NCBI GenBank assembly: GCA_030760725.1
Contig: JASWHV010000003.1
Coordinates: 114,670,153 to 114,734,152 of the forward strand
Source of the DNA: Neostapfia colusana
Lineage: Eukaryota; Streptophyta; Magnoliopsida; Poales; Poaceae
DNA: 64,000 nucleotides
Direction: 5' to 3'
Under the pieces are notes generated by a model. That model saw only the letters and a list, made by a program, of their open reading frames with translations, was not told the DNA's origin and did not search any database. Shown one piece after another: positions 1 through 13,447 of the stretch. The number at the start of each line of letters is the position of its first letter. Position 1 is the first letter of the stretch. A program made the position numbers and the translations under genes.

Positions 1-419
1 GAATTTGCTTCTTGAGCTCCACTAACTCATTAGCAATCATCTTATATGGCCTTTTCGTTATAGTTGCAGTTCCAGGTACTAAATCAATGGCAAATTCAAT
101 ATCCCGGTCAGGTGGCATACCTGGAAGTTCTTTTGGGAACACATCTGAATATTCTTGAACCACCGGAATACTTTCCAATGTCGCTTCTTCGATGTAGTTC
201 AGCACTGCCTTCTCAGTTGCAGGTTGGGCTGCCTCGAACTCAATACAAGTACCATGCCCACTCGTCAACTGCACGATCCTCTGAGCACACTGAATCACTC
301 TGTTGTGCTTGCTTAACCAGTCCATTCCAAGTATTATGTCAATCCCTTGGGAATCCAAGACAATAAGGTTGGAAAGAAAGTCTACCCCCCTTAATTTAAT
401 GCTTACTCTCGGAATAGAA
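1..419 (-). pseudogene. pol: pol fragment of A' (protease C-terminal part and start of reverse transcriptase)
   Basis: On the minus strand one uninterrupted frame reads through a retroviral aspartic protease C-terminal half (VDFLSNLIVLDSQGIDIILG, then MDWLSKH). It continues into the linker (YSDVFPKELPGMPPDRDIEF) and the first residues of reverse transcriptase (KRPYKM..NELVELKKQ), and is cut by the window edge. The catalytic DSGA segment of protease and all of gag are absent: the frame begins abruptly at VSIKLRG directly after non-coding spacer. The same junction occurs in element A near 39500. This fragment has no stop, whereas the copy in A has three stops over the same interval. How far pol remains open beyond base 1 is unknown. 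Confidence 0.85.
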
Positions 420-653
420 TTCAGAATTGAAAGAAGTGATTCCCCAACTATATACATCAAGGTGTATGAACCTATATGAGGATGTGAACACATGCCGAAG
501 CATCTCACATCTCTCTACTATGTGTGGATATGGACATTGGCCGAAGTGTCCCACAACCCACAACAAGCACACAAACACAAGCAATCATCATAAAAGTTCA
601 GCACACCACTTATTCAAGCTACTACGATCTAAGCGTTCTTATTACAACTTTAT

Positions 654-1642
654 TCAATGGGGAAACCTAAACTTAATCGTGAGAACCGGTGCTGTTCTCG
701 CCATGTGACGGGGTGGTCCATACATGGGCACACACCATGGTGAGTCGGCTGTCCATGTAGGGATAGATGACGCTGGTGCTCCGTTTGTTCCCACGTTGGC
801 ACGAGTCTCCTCTTGTTTCTCCAGCAAATACTGCTGCTTGCGGAGGTAACAGATCGCTTCTTGTGCGCTTGCATAGCAGTTTCCTAACTCCACGAGCAAC
901 CTCTGAGACTTGTCAGCAGCTTGTGGGTTGTAGAGAGCTCCTACATGGGGTCCAACGATCTCCCTTGTACCACTCTTCCGATACGGGTGCAGCTCAAAAG
1001 TGGTGTCCTCAAGCTGCTCATGGAAGGCGTAGCACAGTCCGGTGAGTGCATCCCATGCAGCATAATCGATAGCTTCTTCCCTTGTAGCTCTCCATGTGGG
1101 TGCGATTTGCCGGGTGACAACCCTACCATTAGATAGGATGGTTACTTCAGCTTTCCACTCTTCATGTCCGATACGAGGGACTTTCTTGAGAAGATATCCG
1201 GGTATAGGCTGCAGAATTCCAGAAATTCTTTGAACTCCCTGGATATGTGTCCTCCTTCCATTCCGTCGGACCGAAATTCTTGAACTGAATGGTTGGCCCG
1301 TTCATCACCTTCATTATTTGTGTCAACAAGGGGTGGCTCCTCCTTGGGTTCATCTCCTCCCGACATAGCTTCATGAGGCTCCACGGGGTGTAAGCCCGCG
1401 TGAAATTCCTCCTGAGGTGCGTACCAATGCCGTTCTTGTGGATCATCCTCCATATCGTCTTTGAATGGTTCCACCTCTTCCGGGTCCTCTTCCTCATGCA
1501 TAGAGCTATTGACTTCCTCTTCATCATGAGGTTCCATCTTCACCTCCTCCCAATATGGTCCATCAGACACCTCAATGGGGTTAAGTGCACTCCCAAGTGG
1601 TGGACGAGTCCTTATGTGTGCTGTGCTCCTAATCACCGGCAT
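654..1642 (-). pseudogene. orf0 of element A' (extra ORF upstream of pol), frameshifted
   Basis: Minus-strand ORF starting MPVIRSTAHIRTRP at 1642. The first part (to 1142, 166 codons) is strongly acidic (runs of E and D), then FRSDGMEGGHI and EFLEFCSLYP. A one-base loss near 1190, relative to the copy in A, shifts the frame. The rest of the protein continues in another frame to about 654 (EEWKAEVTILSNG, WRATREEAI, ALTGLCYAFHE, then a coiled-coil-like stretch LLVELGNCYASAQEAICYL). It is homologous to the split orf0 of A and more distantly to the 259-residue orf0 of B. The function is unknown. Rice RIRE3/RIRE8 elements are reported to carry an ORF in this place. The base pair before ATG is AC, whereas A and B have a splice-like AG. 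Confidence 0.8.
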
Positions 1643-1893
1643 GTATTAAATAAGACATGAGAAACTTTAGAGAAGGAAGAAATAACTCCAAAACTTCAGA
1701 AGTTATGAAGCAAGAAAGCAAAAGTGTTGCTGTCCAAAAGAAGAGAAAAAGAAGGGCTGAAAATAGCACTTTGCGGTGGCTGAATTGACAAGTAAAGTGC
1801 AGCAGCAAGCAATTCTCAAAAATAATAGTTTAGAGGGGTGTTCCTATGTGTTTTAGAGTGTCCATTCTACCTAGGCTTGTGTCCTACGGTCAA

Positions 1894-1909
1894 CGTGGCT
1901 CTGATACCA
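1894..1909 (-). other. Primer binding site of A' (initiator tRNA-Met type)
   Basis: On the minus strand TGGTATCAGAGCCACG follows the end of the 5' LTR by three bases. It matches the 3' end of plant initiator tRNA-Met, the usual primer for minus-strand cDNA in chromoviruses. Confidence 0.9.
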
Positions 1910-1912
1910 ATT

Positions 1913-3436
1913 TGTGACACCCGGTTCCGAAAATAGAACCAAGTGAATGCATATGTGTGCCCAGGATGTTCATCACACATACACATGTAATCCATAAACT
2001 GAATTCAGAATATAACCATGAGTAAATAGTGTTTAAGTACATTATTACAATGACTCAATGTCTCACTCATGAATCTCTAACTTAATCTTGCAGCGGAAGT
2101 CTCTAAACGACAGCGGAAATAACTAAACAGCAGGCTCCAACTTCAACTCCACATGCATGTTGACGGTAGTTCGCACGCCTAGTACTCCACATGGTCCTCA
2201 AAGTACTCTTCTCCTGTAGCTGATGTATATGTGGTAATGCAAGGGTGAGTACATGTCGTACTCAGCAAGTGCGGGAAAAGTATGACATGTAGCTTACAAC
2301 AAGGTAGGCAATAAAAAGGCTCATTGCAGCAAGCAAATTTTATTTCACAAACATAATAAAACAACAACTATTTCTAGGTGAGTTAAATCCCATCATAACC
2401 AAGTTAATCATCAACATTCCTTCATCATGATTCACCATATATCAAGTCTCAACCAGCCATTAATATTTCTCAAGTTCATCTCATATTCATAATGATTCAT
2501 AACCATCTCATATTCATATAACCGAAACCAAACTCATTTTAATGACTCAAAACAATCCCAAAACCAATCTGACCATACCAAAACCATACATCCCAAGTTT
2601 TTCCTCTAATCATGGAAGTTGGCTAGGTGCTTGTGACCGGAAGCACGACTATCATGATAGTTTTACACTCTGCAGAGGTGGCACCACTTTATCCATAAGT
2701 TTGTGATTTCGTAACCCGTCGGCGACTAGAAAGAACCTTCATTATACCAGTACACAACCGTCGGTGTATGGCCAACAGATCACAAAATAGCCTTTACAAA
2801 GGGGCTACTAGGATGTACGGACCCACTGAGGTTTCACCGGCAGGCTCGAATCTCCATTCTCCCACCCACGGGCCCCCTCTTGTGCCATGCAATTCCCAGG
2901 GCAGTCCCTCTCGACTCCCATTCCCCACACCATCCAACGGTCCATAACAAGCTAGCAACACACCTAATTAGTCAGCTAAGCCGCACCCATATTTGGCCTT
3001 GTGGTGGCACTGTTTTTCTGGCATGTGCTCGCATGAACCGGTCCTTAGATCTACAGAAAGCAAAGCACCATCTCATTCAGCAACATCCACGAACCAAGCT
3101 CACCTAGATCTCCCGATTCCATGCTCATCAACATTATCAAGTTCTCATCATCTTTAATATCACTAGTGCAGTAGCTAACAAGTTTTATTTCAGCTTCCCG
3201 TATCTCTTAAATTAAACGAAGCAAAAAGGAAAAACGACCATACCCGACTCATCAACTTTCCCGGCGACAAGGATGGTTAAAAAAACTAGTAAACTCCTAT
3301 AAAAAGGGTGACTCATTAAGTTGACTCAAGCATATGAGTTTTCACAAACAAAACATGGTCAATGGGCACTTGCCTTGCTCGTGTGGCTCTTGTTGCTCAA
3401 GCATCTCGAAATCTTGGTGCTGTAGTTCCTCGTAGA
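1913..3436 (-). repeat. 5' LTR of A', 3' portion (R/U5 side)
   Basis: Reads TGTGACACCC at the element-internal edge and aligns in reverse with the LTRs of element A (about 23740-25280). It carries the conserved hairpin at 2246-2264 and the palindrome CTATCATGATAG at 2649-2660. It is cut at 3436 by insertion of element C, and the target duplication GTAGA (3432-3436) is repeated at 17771-17775. Short reading frames here are not conserved between LTR copies and are not genes. Confidence 0.9.
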
Positions 3437-6400
3437 TGAGAGGGCCCGACCTCGATCTCGGGGTCGTGCCGCCTTGCCGGATCGCATTGGGTGGTGCCGT
3501 GTTATGCGGCACCCAATAGCACACATATAAGGAGCAATGTATTACATAAATCAAAAGTGGAAGCTTACGAATGTTCTTTTTAAATAACTTACATAAAATA
3601 GCTACAGCGGAAGTCTACAACAGCTCACGTCGAATATCTAAGAAGCACTCGAGAAGGAGGCCAGCCCGCGGACTCCTCTCGCTAGCAGCACGAAGACATG
3701 GCAGCGGCTGGTTCTCCAAGTGTGACATGACTCGGAAGTTCCCGAGTCTCACCGGACAACCTTCTTTATAGCATCGAGGTTAACCTGCAAAACCACTTAT
3801 ATAGCAAGAGTGAGCACAAAGGCTCAGCAAGACCTAACCGTCTCTCCTAAGACATGAAACTCTACATGAGGGTATCTTAAGACCTATCCTGTAATTTGCG
3901 AAAATACTCGCCTACGAGTTCCTCCTTAACTTTCAGATTTTAGCCATAATAGTAGTGACCTTGCACCCAGCAACATTGGAACTCCACAATCAAACAAGAA
4001 ACGCTTCATTCCAATGTTACTTGTCCCAAGGTGAATAATAAATTTATTTTGCTCTATCTCTACTTCAAACAAGGTTTTCATGCAATTTACAATTTTCATC
4101 ACAGCATTTAAAACTTTGCAAACTATTTCCACACAACTTGATTACTACGTCACAACACAGGGAGCAAGCGGTAATCAATAACCGCGATGGACGGTGATTC
4201 GAATCAAACACTACCCGGATAACTGGACACATACGCCCGCCTCTGAAGACCCAACTCTGGCGTCCTTCATTACGTCGTATGTGGCTACCTTTCGCAGGAC
4301 ACTAGACTGTAGAACCGGTCGCGCCGTCTCGGGCTCATAGGTCCAACGAGACGATGTGGTATGCTTCTACAACCCAGTGAACCTGGTACATCGGTTTCCT
4401 GGTTCCCATATGCCAGTAAGCACCCGGTACACAACTCAATACCTGCTCCTGGGTACCGCACACGCATCGGTCCTCAACCGACACAGGCAGAACTACTCGA
4501 CCAAGACCTCGTCTTGTCGCTGCCTAACCCTCCGGCCCGGTATCATCTTTGGAAATGTAAACTTTAGTTTGCCCTCTTTTTTCCATCTACACCCAGGTAA
4601 TCCTGACTATAACTCGCGAGTAGATTCCGTCTACTCGACTTCTACCGGATGTCCTAAGATATTTAGCACAGCATTCTTCTACAGCGGTGACTCTTTCTAC
4701 CCTTAAATCTAGGTTCATTTGGTCATGCATTTGGAATGTAAAAACAGCCTTGACCTAATGCACATATAAACTTAGACCCATAGTAGTGAACAAAGTAAAA
4801 ATTTGAGAAAATAACTTAAATGCAAACCGGAGCTTGCCTTGGTTTTGCAGGTGACTAAAGTCAGAGATATATGAAGTTAGTTTCTGCTGACTTGAAGCTT
4901 AATCCCTGCCTTCTTGCCTCTTGTTCCAATCTTCACTTATCCACGTTTAAACACTACACGTTATGAATATGCATACAAGTTTAATTATAAAACTTTTGCT
5001 AACATGTGCTAAAGACAAGTTCAAAACTGGAACTCTGTTCAAGAATTTAAAATGACACTAGGGGTGGTGGTTTGGGTGTGTGTTTAAGCACTATCATCAA
5101 GTGAGAAGTGAGGCTCATCACTTGGGTGGTGATCACCTAATTGGTTGAACAGAACACTACTGATCCAGGGATCCAATGGAGCTCGAAATTTTCTTGTGAG
5201 TTCCTTGTCACAAGAGAGTCCTCTGGACCAAAATTCAGAATGTTTCACTGATTAGGTCACCCAGAACAATTCCCTAAGCATTTAGGCATAAAGGAATTAA
5301 TTCTGATTAAACTTGCACTTTCATGAAAATCCAAGTGAACCATAATTTCATACATAGTTCAGGGAGTATGCCTGAATTTTCCTAGGATTTTTGGAGCTAA
5401 GGAATGGCCAGAACTGAATTTCCAAGTTTTGGAAATTTCCTGAAAATGTTTCTGTATTTATTTGAATGCAGAAACTTGGAATTAGAATTACCCTAACTAA
5501 ATCAACTCCAAATGAGCTGAAACTTTTACAGGAGTCTCCTAATATCCAAAATAATATCCTGGCAAAAGTTGGGTAATTTTGGATGAACCAAACTCTCTCT
5601 AAAATTCTTTTGCTGAAAAGATTTAAAGAATTCTCCAGAATTTTCTATTGGTTTTCATGCAAATTGGGTTGCATATTTGGATAGAGCTTTTCATCCTGAA
5701 TCCAACCCAATTTGAATCACTAAATTTGGAGCTTCCTAGCAAAAGTTATGATGTTCTAAATTTTGAACTAAATCTGGAATTCAAATCTATTCGGGAAATT
5801 TTCAAACTCTGACAGTGGCCCCATCCCCACGTGTCAGCTGCTGAATTCAAGCCACACGGGGCCACAGACCTGTCCCCGCGTTGTCACAGACCGATCCGAG
5901 GCCACAGAAAATCCCACTCCCTCGCAACAGAGACTGACGCGTGGGCCAGCCCCCGTCTTCGTCTTCCTCCGGCTCCCGCGCGACCCTGGGCTCGCCGGAG
6001 ACCTCGCCGGGAAGGGGTTCCGGTCCTCGGAACTTGTTTATTTTCACCGCCACTGCATATTTTCGCATGAGGAACATGTTGCCGGCCTTACCTTCGATCG
6101 AAGGTGGCCGGAAACTTAAGTGCAACGGCGACAGCGGCGGTGGCCACTCCGGCGATGTCGCTAGGGCGTTATACTACACCAAACACGTGGCCGTTTGCGT
6201 GTACAGCACCACCGCACCGAGGAGAACACGGACCCAACCGCCGATCTCGCTGGAACTCGCTGGAAGTATGACCTCACCGTAGGGCTAGGTCAAAATCCGG
6301 CGAAATTTGAAAAACTTGATGAACAGTGGTTTTGCTCGATGGTTCTCGGTGGTTCTTGATCCTATGAACGCGCACGGGGGTATATAAGGTGTATGCTACG

Positions 6401-7554
6401 TCGTGTGGGGAGTGGTTCGACGTGTGAGACGAATCCACCGAGTTTCTCCCCTCGGCCATTATCGTATGTCGTCGGCAAAACTGAAATTCCAGCGAGCACG
6501 GTCCATGACACGCTGCCGGCGTTGTTGTGAAGCGAGAAGAGTTACTGGCGCACCTTTTTGCTTTTGCAACTCGATGGGAGATGGTCTGTGGTGGCCGGGC
6601 GACGTGATGTTGTCGCGCCGGCTCTCTTCGGCCGTGGAGGAGAAATGAGCTCGCTGTCGGGGTTTCCGTGGGATTAGCTCCGGTTTCTTGCGTCGGCCAC
6701 GCTCAGTGAGGTCTGGCGATGCTGTGGAGAGGCTCAGCACGGCGGTTGCCTCGTCGGGGTGGCCGGGCATCGATGAACTGCACGACTTCTGCCACGCGGG
6801 AGCCGCTCGGTGATGTAAAACCCGAGATGGCATTGGTAGTGGTGGGGGTGGCTGTGTGGGGCGACACTCACTCGGTGGGATCGATAAGGGCGAGGGAAAA
6901 CCGCCTCTGGAGCTGCTCGGGAGCTGGCGGCAGCGCTGTCCCGGTGGCGCGCGCGTGCTGCGCCCGGCGCTTCAGCGCCTTTGAGCGAAAAACAGATAAC
7001 CGGTTGAGTGAGTCTGAACAGGGAAAAGTGTTGCTTAAGTGCTAAGTCTTCCCCCTCTCCTCAATGACAATTGGGTCCCACTCATCTCCTCTCCTAAATA
7101 TCCCAATTTTGGCACATTGTAAACTTCAGCTATTAGGGATCCCAATTCAAAGCCATTTTGCCATTTGACAATTGTGCCACAGTTTCAAGTTTAAATTCAA
7201 ATTAGGATGAAATTTACAAGTCCTCTTGATATTCATATCCAAGCACCTCCAAATTTCCTCCAAATTGGTCTCCCTCATAATTTGAACCTGAGGAACTCAA
7301 ATATGCCACCTGATTCTTGAGTTGGCTATTGCAAATACACTTTTTCAAACAACAGTTTTAAATTTTCTCTTTTGAAAATGCCCTTCTTCTTTTTGAAGTG
7401 CACCTCTTAGTTTAAACTGAAAGTCAAAGTTGTATTGCACATGCCAACACTTTCATGAGTAGACAAAAGTTTTTGTAAGTACCATTTCTTGTATTCAAAC
7501 TCAACTTTATTCATAGCTCAAGTTTTCTATTTACAAGTTTTGGGGACTTTTACA
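3437..7554 (-). repeat. 3' LTR of element C
   Basis: 4118 bp, collinear with 13641-17770. In element direction it begins TGTAAAAGTCCCC and ends CCCTCTCA. A TATA-like element (TATATA, 6381-6386) lies about 1.17 kb into the LTR. The LTR also carries the stem TGAGC...GCTCA (3811-3826), about 385 bp before its 3' end. The short ORFs within it are mirrored with frame changes in the other LTR and are not credible genes. Confidence 0.92.
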
Positions 7555-7596
7555 TTCCTCCCCCCCCCCCTTAAAAAGAATCTTGTCCCGAGATTC
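7555..7596 (-). other. Polypurine tract and preceding hairpin of element C
   Basis: On the minus strand a long G run preceded by TTTTTAA abuts the 3' LTR start and is the plus-strand primer site. Just upstream, 7578-7596 forms an inverted repeat (GAATCTCG and CAAGATTC around GGA, one mismatch). Element B has a perfect version in the same place (35402-35419). Confidence 0.85.
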
Positions 7597-7627
7597 AAGA
7601 TTAAGGACAAGGTGGAGAGGACTACTA

Positions 7628-10600
7628 CTACATATAAGCCTCTAACAACCCCGGATGATTGTGTTGCAAATACTCCTCGCTTTCCCATGTAGCTTCCTCG
7701 GACGTGTGATTTTCCCATAGCACCTTGAAAAATCGCAGCGTCCGATTTCTGGTTTCGCGAGTCCTTTCATCAATTATCCGGGTTGGATGCTCAACATATG
7801 TGAGGTCCGGCTTCACATCTGCTATTCCCTCCGTGAGAATCTCCGTTGGAACTTTCAAACACTTCCGCAACTGAGATATGTGGAAGACGTTATGAACTCC
7901 GGCTAAGGCTGCCGGCAGCTCCAAACGGTATGCCACAGGTCCACACCTTTCAATGATGATGAAGGGACCGATAAAACGTGGAGCCAATTTTCCCTTCACT
8001 CCTAATCGGTGAATGCCCTTCACAGGAGATACGCGGAGGTATACGTGGTCCCCAACTTGAAATTACAGAGGACGACGCCTCTTATCCGCATAGCTCTTTT
8101 GTCTGGACTGAGCGGCTTTAAGATTTTCCTGAATAAGCCTCACCCGCTCTTCTGCTTCATTTACGAGATCAATCCCGTAAATAACTCTCTCGCCGGATTC
8201 ACACCAGTTCAAGGGTGTGCGGCCTTTCCGGCCGTAGAGAGCTTCATAAGGCGCCATTTTGATACTTGATTGATACCCGTTGTTATATTAGAACTCTGCC
8301 AACGGTAACTAATCATCCCAGCTCTTACCATGATGGATGGCACATGCTCTCAGCATATCTTCAAGTATTTGTTTCACCCTCTCCGTTTGCCCATCGGTTT
8401 GAGGGTGATACACGGAGCTTCGAATCAATTTGGTTCCCAAGGATGCGTGTAGCTGCTCCCAGAAACGAGCAACAAACAACGCGCCTCGATCCGAGATGAT
8501 CGTTCGGAGAACTCCATGTAGGCACAAGATCCGTGCTATGTATAACTCCGCATACTGCTTGGCGGTGTATCTGGTATGCACGGGGATGAAGCGTGCCGAT
8601 TTGGTCAACCGGTCCACGATTACCCAAATCGAGTCATGGTGGTGGGAGGTCATCGGCAACCCAACGATGAAATCCATACTCAAGTCTTCCCACTTCCATG
8701 CCGGTATCTGTAGCGGTTGCAGCAGGCCCGACTTCTTTACGTGGCTGGCCTTAATTCTTCGACACGTATCACATTCTGAAACGTATTTTGCAACTTCACG
8801 TTTCATACGTGTCCACCAAAACTTCGTCCGGAGGTCTTGGTACATTTTATTGCTGCCCGGGTGAATAGAAAATTTGGATAAGTGAGCCTCATCCAAAATT
8901 TTCTTCCGCAGCCTCATATCACGGGGTACGACTATCCGGTCCTTGAACCATAGGGTGTCTTCATCATCTAACCGGAAACATTTTATCTCCCCGTTCTTCA
9001 ACCTCCTTTTGATATGAGCCATTCCCTTGTCTTTCTTTTGAGCTTCCATAACCTCCTCTCTTATTGTAGGTATGAGAGCCAGATTATGTAAAGCTCCATA
9101 TGAAACCAAGTAAAGACTTGGTTCTTCCTCTTCTATCGACGCAATGGTCAGGTTATGAATATGAGACTTCCGGCTGAGTGCATCGGCAACCACATTTGCC
9201 TTGCCCGGATGATAATGAATTTCAATCTCATAGTCCTTGATCAGCTCCAACCATCGCCGTTGTCGCATATTCAACTCTTTCTGAGTGAATATGTACTTCA
9301 AACTTTTGTGGTCGGTGTAGAGATGAACCAGATTTCCCAATAGGTAATGTCTCCACATCTTCAAAGCTAGTACCACGGCAGCAAGCTCGAGATCATGAGT
9401 TGGATAATGTTGCTCATGATTCCGTAATTGCCGTGATCCATATGCGACCACATGTCCACCTTGCATGAGTACACAACCAAGCCTGACGCCGGATGCATCA
9501 CAATAAACATCAAAAGGCTTGGTTGTATCCGGTTGAGCTAGAACCGGGGCTGTTGTGAGGTGTTTCACCAACGCTTGAAAAGCTTCCTCACATGGCTTGC
9601 TCCAATCATATTTGATGCCCTTCTTCAGTAGCTCCGTCATAGGTTTGGAGATTTTTGAGAAGCTCGGGATGAACCTCCGATAATATCCCGCCAAACCTAA
9701 CAAGCTACGAGCTTCATGGACTGATGTTGGAGACTTCCATTGCAGCACTTGTTCAATCTTGCTTGGATCAACAGCAATGCCTTCTGCTGAAATAATGTGC
9801 CCAAGAAATGGCACTTGGTTGATCCAGAATTCACATTTACTAAACTTTGCATAGAGCTTATGATCTCTCAGTCGTTGGAGCACAATATGCAAATGTTTAG
9901 CGTGTTCCTCTTCAGATTTGGAATAGACCAAGATGTCGTCGATGAATACCACGACGAACTGATCCAGCTCCGGCATGAACACCGAGTTCATAAGATACAT
10001 AAAGTGAGCCAGAGCATTGGTCAACCCAAACGACATGACAAGATACTCATAGAGTCCATATCTTGTCGAGAATGTTGTTTTCGGGATATCTTCCGCTCGG
10101 ATCTTGATTTGAGGATACCCCGACCTTAAGTCCATCTTAGAGAAGACTTTAGCACCCACTAGCTGATCGAAGAGGATATCAATTCTTGGTAGTGGATACT
10201 TGTTCTTTATTGTCACAGCATTTAAAGGACTATAATCGACGCATAGCCTCAGCGTCTCATCCTTCTTCTTCACAAATAAAGCTGAGCAACCCCATGGTGA
10301 TGAACTTGGACGAATAAACCCCTTGTCCATCAGATCTTTGAGTTGCTCCTTCAGTTCAGCTAATTCATTCGGAGCCATTTTGTATGGCCTCCGAGAGATC
10401 GGCGTTGTTCCCGGTATCAATTCTATTTTGAACTCCACCTCGCGCTCAGGTGGTAGACCTGGAAGATCTTCGGGAAACATGTCTGGATATTCACGGACTA
10501 CCGGAATGTCTTCTAACTTGTACGCCTCGGCATTACATACTTCCGGTTCCTTGGAAACCGCTTCGCCAAGATACAATGTTTGACGCCCGTGAAGGGGAGA

Positions 10601-12088
10601 GTCCAAGCGAACACTCCTGTTCTCGATGTCCAAAACAGCCTTATGGAAGGTCAACCATAATATTCCCAATATGGCATTAATTCCCTGGTCTTCGAGAATG
10701 ATGAGGGTGGTAGGATAAATTTTTCCACCCAAACAAAGTGGTGCTCGAGAGACGACTTCATTAGTGGATATGTCTCCACCTGGCGAATGAATAAGGTATG
10801 AACCTTTGGTGATAGTGGTGGATATCTGGTCCCGGATCACCGTTGCCCTACTAATGAAGTTATGTGTTGCACCAGAGTCGAACAAAATGACAACCGGGTT
10901 GTCATTTAAGGTGAACCTGCCGGCAAGAACAGGTCCTCCCTTCGGCAGATCATCGACTGACACATAATTAACCGTCCCCACTATGGACATAGCTCTTCTT
11001 GGCTGCCCAAGATCACTCCTGGGAACTGGACCCGCAGCCATAAGGTTGCTGCTCGGTTCAGTTGCTTCATTGACGTTGAGTTCATTGTCAGTACGAAGTG
11101 GGACAGCACTCGGTTCAGCTGGGAAATCACCTTGATCATCTTCAATCCCTTGAGGGAAAAAGTATTCTGGTGCACCTTGTTGATACTGAGGTGCATAAGA
11201 AATAAGTTTCTGCTGCGGTGGAGGTGAATAAGACTGTGGAGTAGAAGAGTCGTCACACTCCCAGAATGATTGCACCTCTTGTGGAATCTCTTGACTGGAA
11301 GGTGAACGGATTACCAACCCATACTTCTGAGGCAGACAATTGTCTTCATCCTGTGATGAGTCCCTCTTCCTCTTTTTTTTGAGGTAGAGATTGGAATAAT
11401 ATTCTTGAGCGATAGCACAGCTTACAAACTCATCAAAATTCTCTTGGCTAACTTGAGCCAATTCACATCGCAGCCTAGCGGTCAGCCCTCGGTAGAAATG
11501 ATAACCCTTCATGGCTGGTGACTTCACATAGTCAGGGACATATTGAGCTAAGCGATTGAATTCCTTCGCATACTCAATAACACTCATGTCACCTTGCTTT
11601 AGGTTCCAGAATTCATCATGGCTTGTTTGCATTATGCCCGCAGGGATGAAACGAGCACGAAATGCAGCCTGAAACTCCGCCCATGTGACACGATGCCCTG
11701 CTGGTTGGACAACAATGTATTCTGCCCACCATGCTCCAGCAAAGCCGTGAAGCTGCTGATCGGCATATAGAGCCTTTGAGAATTCATCACATCGGATCAA
11801 CCCAAACTTGGACTCAACGACACGTAACCAGTGATTTGCTTCACAATGGTCAGCCGCCTCGGAGAATACCGGCGGTTGTGTCACCAAGAAATCTAGATAT
11901 GTGCTCTGGATTGGCAGGTGACGTTGCGCTTCTCTATTTATTACTTGCTGAACTAGAGTTTGGAGAGTTGCATTCATCTTTGCCATGATCTCAGCCAATC
12001 CGGTTGGCGATGGCTCTTGTGATGAAGTCGAGTCATTCCCACCTCGACTTGAACCTCCAATCTCCATTTGAGGATGTGTGCGTACCAT
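7628..12088 (-). pseudogene. gag-pol: gag-pol of element C (Gag, protease, RT, RNase H, integrase, chromodomain)
   Basis: One frame is open from the ATG at 12088 (MVRTHPQMEIGG) to 8309. An upstream in-frame ATG at 12115 would lie in the putative intron. Numbering from 12115: Gag ~1-370, protease DSGAT ~414, RT ~555-800 with catalytic FIDDI at ~724-728, RNase H ~830-960 (DASG, TDHKSL, DALSRK), integrase from ~1010. The integrase has a zinc-binding H-H-C-C (SIHPGS, CDTC) and DDE segments (MDFIVG, SDRGAL, QTERVK). Three nonsense changes follow in the integrase: TAG at 8309-8311, TAA four codons later, and TAA near 8060. The frame then continues to 7628 through a chromodomain-like end (VLWENHTSEEATWE). 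Gag has no CCHC zinc knuckle, only a basic patch KKKRKR (~246-251) and a proline/glutamine/acid-rich region. The protein is therefore dead as it stands but was recently coding. Confidence 0.92.
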
Positions 12089-12089
12089 A

Positions 12090-13447
12090 CTGCACGAAAC
12101 AAAATTTTGAGTCAATCAAAATTCTATCTCAGTAGTAAGTAAAGATAAGTAAAACTTGAACATGTCATGAACTTTATGAAAGCATAACCACATTCATGTT
12201 TAAACAAATCTTAAGTACGCTAAACTAATCAGCGGGACTACCCTGACCAGTTCACACAAACTCCAAATTTTTACTCAAGTTATCAACAGATTCTCGACTT
12301 GAGTTCAATACCGAAGTTTTAGTAAACTTCAGTAGCTTTCCAACAAGTACTTATAGGCTTCTTAAAGATTTTTCTACAGGAAGTTATGGCTTAAAAACAA
12401 AAGGCTCCAGAGAGGTTTTTGCTACTGTCCTGGTTCTGAACAGTTTGCCTTCAACTGGACTTTTCACCCACTTAGCGTGTGATTTTGCTCTGGAGGTATA
12501 CACAGAAGTTGTATAGCACTTAAAGATATTTCCAGAACTGTATCATACACCATAATTGGGTCAAGCTACTCAGAGTTATGCTCTGTTAAAGTCCAGCAAG
12601 AATTCCTGCCAGAAACAGAGCACTCTGTTTTTGAAAACTTTGACACCTAATTATACTCTCATTTGAGTCTTAGCTCAAAATAAGAGTTCAGTATCTAATA
12701 TTTGTTTCAAAATTCCACTTTTAGTTGAAAGTTAGTTCATGAATCATTTCTTTAGAGGAAAGAGGATTATTAAGTGTAGTACGGTGTCGATGCACCGTAA
12801 GACACATGTCGGTACTACGTAGCCTCACCAAAAGAAAATACTAAACCGGATTATACCGGCATATACGTATTATCAGTGGCACTAAGACGGTCTCTCGCAC
12901 ACGTGTACTACACGGGATACGTACGTGGTTAATACCTGCAGAAAGACACTCAACAGTGGTGCACTCAAAGGTTGTTTCATTTCAGGCAGTTCCATAATTG
13001 AAAGTAAATATAAACACCCGTATCATTGCCATACGGCCGTCCTTGAGTTAAGTCACGTCTCAAGGTACGTGATCGTGTTTCAACACCACACGACGGGGAA
13101 CCCGAGTATGTCATGAACGGGTCATCACGGTTGGGAATGTTATCAACCCAACGGATACCACCTACTGCCCTGCAGGGAACGCCGATGGCAAGCGCTGTGT
13201 ATGTCCTCCTGGGCTATTTCCAGATGAACACACTATCGCGTTACTGACCACACGATGGGGTCTCCACTTACTTTCCTAATGCATGCTAGGGATCAGTGTT
13301 TCATATGAACTCAGGAACATGAAGAGTCCAAGAGTTTCATATTGACGTCTCACACCAAGCTGTGAGACCTATCCCTGAACCACTTTCTTCGTCAGGGGAG
13401 CTAACCGAAATTGAACCGCTTTCGGTGGCGTTCCTTACCATGCTTAC
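12090..13447 (-). other. Probable 5' leader intron of element C
   Basis: On the minus strand CAG|GTAAGC (junction 13448/13447) is a near-consensus 5' splice site. The pyrimidine-rich TTTTGTTTCGTGCAG ends at 12090 and is a strong 3' splice site one base before the gag ATG (12088). Splicing would remove 1358 bp of AT-rich leader with many short upstream ATGs. No coding content or orf0 is seen in it. This is inferred from consensus sequences only; no transcript data are available. Confidence 0.55.

Noticed and set aside
5831..7045. ORFs of 80-124 codons in the C LTR (duplicated at 16035-17261)
   Set aside because: Lengths and frames differ between the two LTRs because of indels, as expected for non-coding sequence.
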